Source of the DNA: Montifringilla adamsi
Lineage: Eukaryota; Chordata; Aves; Passeriformes; Passeridae
Direction: 5' to 3'
NCBI GenBank assembly: GCA_017590115.1
Contig: JAGGNK010011003.1
Span: 4,417,899 to 4,481,898, forward strand
DNA length: 64,000 nt
Shown: positions 60,836-64,000 of the stretch, piece after piece
Numbering within the stretch: position 1 is the first letter of the stretch
How the letters are laid out: every line of letters starts with the position of its first letter
Notes under the pieces: model-generated
The model's database searches: none
Seen by the model: the letters and a program-made list of their open reading frames with translations, nothing else
Told to the model about the DNA's origin: nothing
Position numbers and translations under genes: made by a program

Positions 60836-62725
60836 GAGTTCTGTATTCTCAGCAGGGCTGAACATCCCCGCTCCCTCTCGATGTCACAAATGCATTGTAG
60901 ATCTGAAGGCTTCCCATTATCTCAAAGAGAGGCAGAGGGGTTTAATGCATAAAATCATAGTGGAATTTTTTTTTTTTGTAACCAAGATATAACAATTTGT
61001 GAGCTCCTGGACATTCCCCTGAGCAGTCCTTCTGGGGGTTTTACCATAGGCACCCATTGAAAAGGCTCAAAATCAAACTGTGAAGGCTTGAACCTTAATT
61101 TTATATGAAAATTAATATAATTTTATATTTTTATTCAAATCATTGTAGTATCTGGAAGTTTAAACGAAAGAACAATAACTCTGAGGTGGTTTTGTGGATG
61201 ACAAAATGATGTTTGAGTTAGGTTTGGGTAATGCCTGTCTTGAGAAGACCAGTCCAGCAAGGACTGCTTCTGTGAGTAGCTATGAGATAAAGCATCACTT
61301 TCAACTGCTTTGTAATCTATTTTCACTGTTGGCTTCTACCTGTTTATCCAGGGTGTGGCAATGTAAAGAGATCACACTGAAACTGTGAGGAAATTCTGTC
61401 CTGGCTGCTGCCTGCCCATCACAGATAATCAGAGTCAAAATTTTAGAGCACTGAAAATTAGTAGCACATAACTTATAGACTGCAGCAAGTGTGTAACCTT
61501 GTTGTACTTACATAAAGTAATTTCATTTTGATTGCCTATTGAATAAGTCTGATTATTCTTTAAGAGTCGCTTTGGAATGGAGCCTGAAGGTACAATATAA
61601 AATAATTGAATTGAGCATAAAGTTCCAGCTGGTAACCTTGTCAGTAATTTGAACAAAGATCTTGTCTCTGTAATTTAGAGAGCTGTAGATATGAGTGTGA
61701 AGTGGATTCTACTGATACGTAGAAATTTACCCCCTCCTTTTTCCTCCCACCAGTGTAACTTCTGTTCTCACCAACAAGCTCATTTTAATGGAATTAACGT
61801 ACCAGTTGATGGCAGCACACTGGAATTACAACTATATGGTTGGCTCAGATTTATTTCATGCTATATCACAGTATGAACTTGAGGAATGATTTCCAGGAGA
61901 CTAATTATCACATTGCACTGAACTGCACTGAAACTACAATCAGCAGAGTGACAGGATTCTTTTTCATCTCTTCGAAGCTATTTGTTGCAATTTTGGAGCC
62001 CCTTGGTGAAATTCTAAAAAAGAGGAATTCTGGAGCTGTAGCCAAATGTTCTTTAAGAAGTGACAAAATATACTGTCACTAATATCCTGGAGTATAATAT
62101 CCAGATCCTCAGAACTTCTGAGAGTGGATTTGAGGGGGTCATGATTTGAGTTTTGGCAGATGCTGTCCCTGGGCCATGTTCTGTGCTGCTCTGTGGTGAA
62201 GGACAGAGAGCAGGGGATTGACTGCAAGACAGCTCATTCCTGCCTCTACATTTAATTCAGGGGCTCTTCATCATCAGACCCTCAGACCTGTCACCCTGTG
62301 CCCTCTCTCTTTACAGGTGCTGCATTTAATCTGGACAAATTGGGACAAGGACAGAGGCTGGAGTCCAAGAGCTCCTCTGTAGATGGGGCAGCCTGTTCAT
62401 TTCAGAGGGAAGCTAAACTGGAAATCACCTGGCTGTGAACTCCTATCCAGTATATTCTCTCAATTTTACTTTGTGCATAAATGATGGAGAAATTTCCCTT
62501 GCAAATCCAGACAGCTCCCTTTTCAAAGCCTAAATTATTAATAACTGCAATAGTTATCTCATGGAGAAAACAAAATACTGAGGAATTGGAAATTAATGCT
62601 ATTTGGGATGTGGAAATCATGCACAATTTGTTTTGTGCTGCTTAAAATCTGCATTCAGCTAGAAAATAAGTTTATAATTTTATTTTTTTTTTCAAAATTT
62701 AGGATGCACTTTTCTTTTATTGCAG

Positions 62726-62792
62726 AGGCAGCTTCCTCAGTTAGACAAATCCAAACATGGAAATCAACTTTTTGGAAGCATCCAGATAAATG
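62726..62792 (+). other. Weak candidate exon
   Basis: An acceptor CTTTTCTTTTATTGCAG precedes 67 bases, and a GTATGT donor follows. Reading from the first base gives RQLPQLDKSKHGNQLFGSIQ then IN plus one base. A second frame is also open, which weakens the coding case. I recognise no protein. It could be a non-coding exon or a chance splice pair. Confidence 0.18.
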
Positions 62793-64000
62793 GTATGTTA
62801 CTATGGCATTTTGGACGCCTTCTCATTTGGTAAGCTTTGTGTTGCTAAGAGGCAAGGCTGATGCACAAAGCAATGGGCCATCCTGGTCTCCAGATCAGAA
62901 GGTCAGAGTACCAAGCCAGCAGGATGTGATTTTCCACAAATGACACGAGTTCTAATTAGAATTATTTGATTTTTAAATACTATTTGAAGTAAATGCTTTC
63001 TAATCAAAACAGACTCATTATTAATAAAATCTAATTCACTACTTTGGTTCAATAACTGGCAAATTTGCCTACTTGAGACATGCTCCAAACCCCCACGTGG
63101 CTTTGGTGCCCCCCTTGGCACCCTGCCACCCCCACCTTGATTTCCCAACCCTGCTCTGTCTCATTCCATGAAAGGCTCCAAAGAGCTGCTGCCAACCATC
63201 CCATGATGCTGTTATACCTCCCTCCTCCTTTGATAGCTCCCTTCTTATGTCCCAGCTGGTATTCCTTGGAGCTTTGCCTTTGGTAAACTGCCATATATTC
63301 TTTGCAAATATGCCACAGCTATTCACTTTTCCTTCTGCAAATGACTCGCATTAGCTGCTATTGTTGTTGCATGTCAGGGAGAATATAGTTCCTTCAGCTC
63401 ACTAGCTGCTATTATTTTTCTCTAGCTATTTTCCATTAAGATGCATTTCCTCCCAAATGTTATGAAAATATAATTCTTTTTTTCGTTTACTTAGAATTTG
63501 TAAAGCTTTTCCCATGGATAAATATCTCCCACAGGATTGACTGTAAAGAGTGTGAGAGGTTGTTTTTGTTTTTCTTTTCCTTCTGCAATGCATTTTCCCT
63601 CCCTTAAATTTCTGTATGTGCCTGCCTCCTCTTTCTGGATCCATGTGGGAAGGGAGAAAAGGAGGATCTGGTGATAGGTACACATGTGTTTGCAGAGAGA
63701 AGGAATAGTTTTGGGAATATTGTGGAGAAAGGCTTGTCAGTGTCTATGAGCACTGTGAAGGCAGCATTAATCTCTTCTGCAGGATAAACAGGCACACCAG
63801 GAATTTTGGGGTTTGAAGATTTGATTAAGAGTAATCCTGGCAGTTCTGCTAAAGACAAAAACTCCTCCTGAAGAGTGGAAGAGGTGAGTTCCACATGGTG
63901 GAGGATTCTCAGCAGGAAATGATGGTAATTCCATTAAAGCTCAGGATTGTTTTCTGCACTGTGTGCTGTCCAAGGTGTCCAGAGATCCCTGATCCTGTGC

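Larger units (their letters stand above)
59961..64000. other. Non-coding stretch to the right edge
   Basis: Moderate-GC sequence to about 60420, then AT-rich. The only exon-like item is the splice-flanked segment 62726-62792. No SKI coding sequence, the next gene expected from mammalian order, is visible on either strand. Confidence 0.5.

Noticed and set aside
61691..61876. Peptide ILLIRRNLPPPF, loosely like the MORN1 segment LMIRDVTTPPF
   Set aside because: Only a few residues agree, the acceptor is poor, and the sequence after PPF does not continue the match.
1..64000. tRNA, snRNA or microRNA genes
   Set aside because: Looked for tRNA B-box wording and obvious hairpins; none convincing by eye. 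A covariance-model search would be decisive.

Overview
This window is vertebrate nuclear DNA, most probably from a songbird (passerine). The evidence is one intron-split vertebrate gene with GT-AG splice sites, a CpG-island promoter, many truncated CR1 LINE 3' ends of the avian type, and one LTR resembling songbird ERVL-class LTRs. No bacterial, plasmid, phage or CRISPR content is present.

Region 1 (1-7000, minus strand) is RER1, which encodes the four-span membrane protein that returns escaped ER proteins from the cis-Golgi. Exons 2 to 6 can be read base by base (residues 1-167 of the usual 196). The last exon, about 29 codons, lies beyond the left edge. A non-coding exon 1 ends at 6913. Intron 1 carries a CR1 fragment and an ACACAC-rich minisatellite.

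Region 2 (about 6580-7620) is a CpG island and the RER1 promoter, with YY1, tandem ETS, GC-box and CCAAT motifs close together. In mammals this promoter is bidirectional, with MORN1 head-to-head with RER1. Here the plus-strand partner is not obvious. The island's far side is a GC-rich minisatellite.

Region 3 (about 7650-64000) is a long, mostly AT-rich stretch with no confidently recognisable protein gene. It contains old CR1 fragments, a probable solo LTR, simple repeats and homopolymer runs. One short plus-strand segment (26949-27034) has excellent splice sites, and its only open frame encodes a K/E/S/G-rich peptide. The peptide weakly resembles the C-terminal linker of human MORN1, and strand and position fit MORN1, but I found no MORN-repeat exons. 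The stretch is therefore either a poorly recognisable or decayed MORN1 locus with large introns, or simply intergenic DNA. The best unexplained items are this exon, the missing partner gene, a 67-bp dispersed duplication differing mainly by CpG decay, and a symmetric GGGGCA hexamer array.
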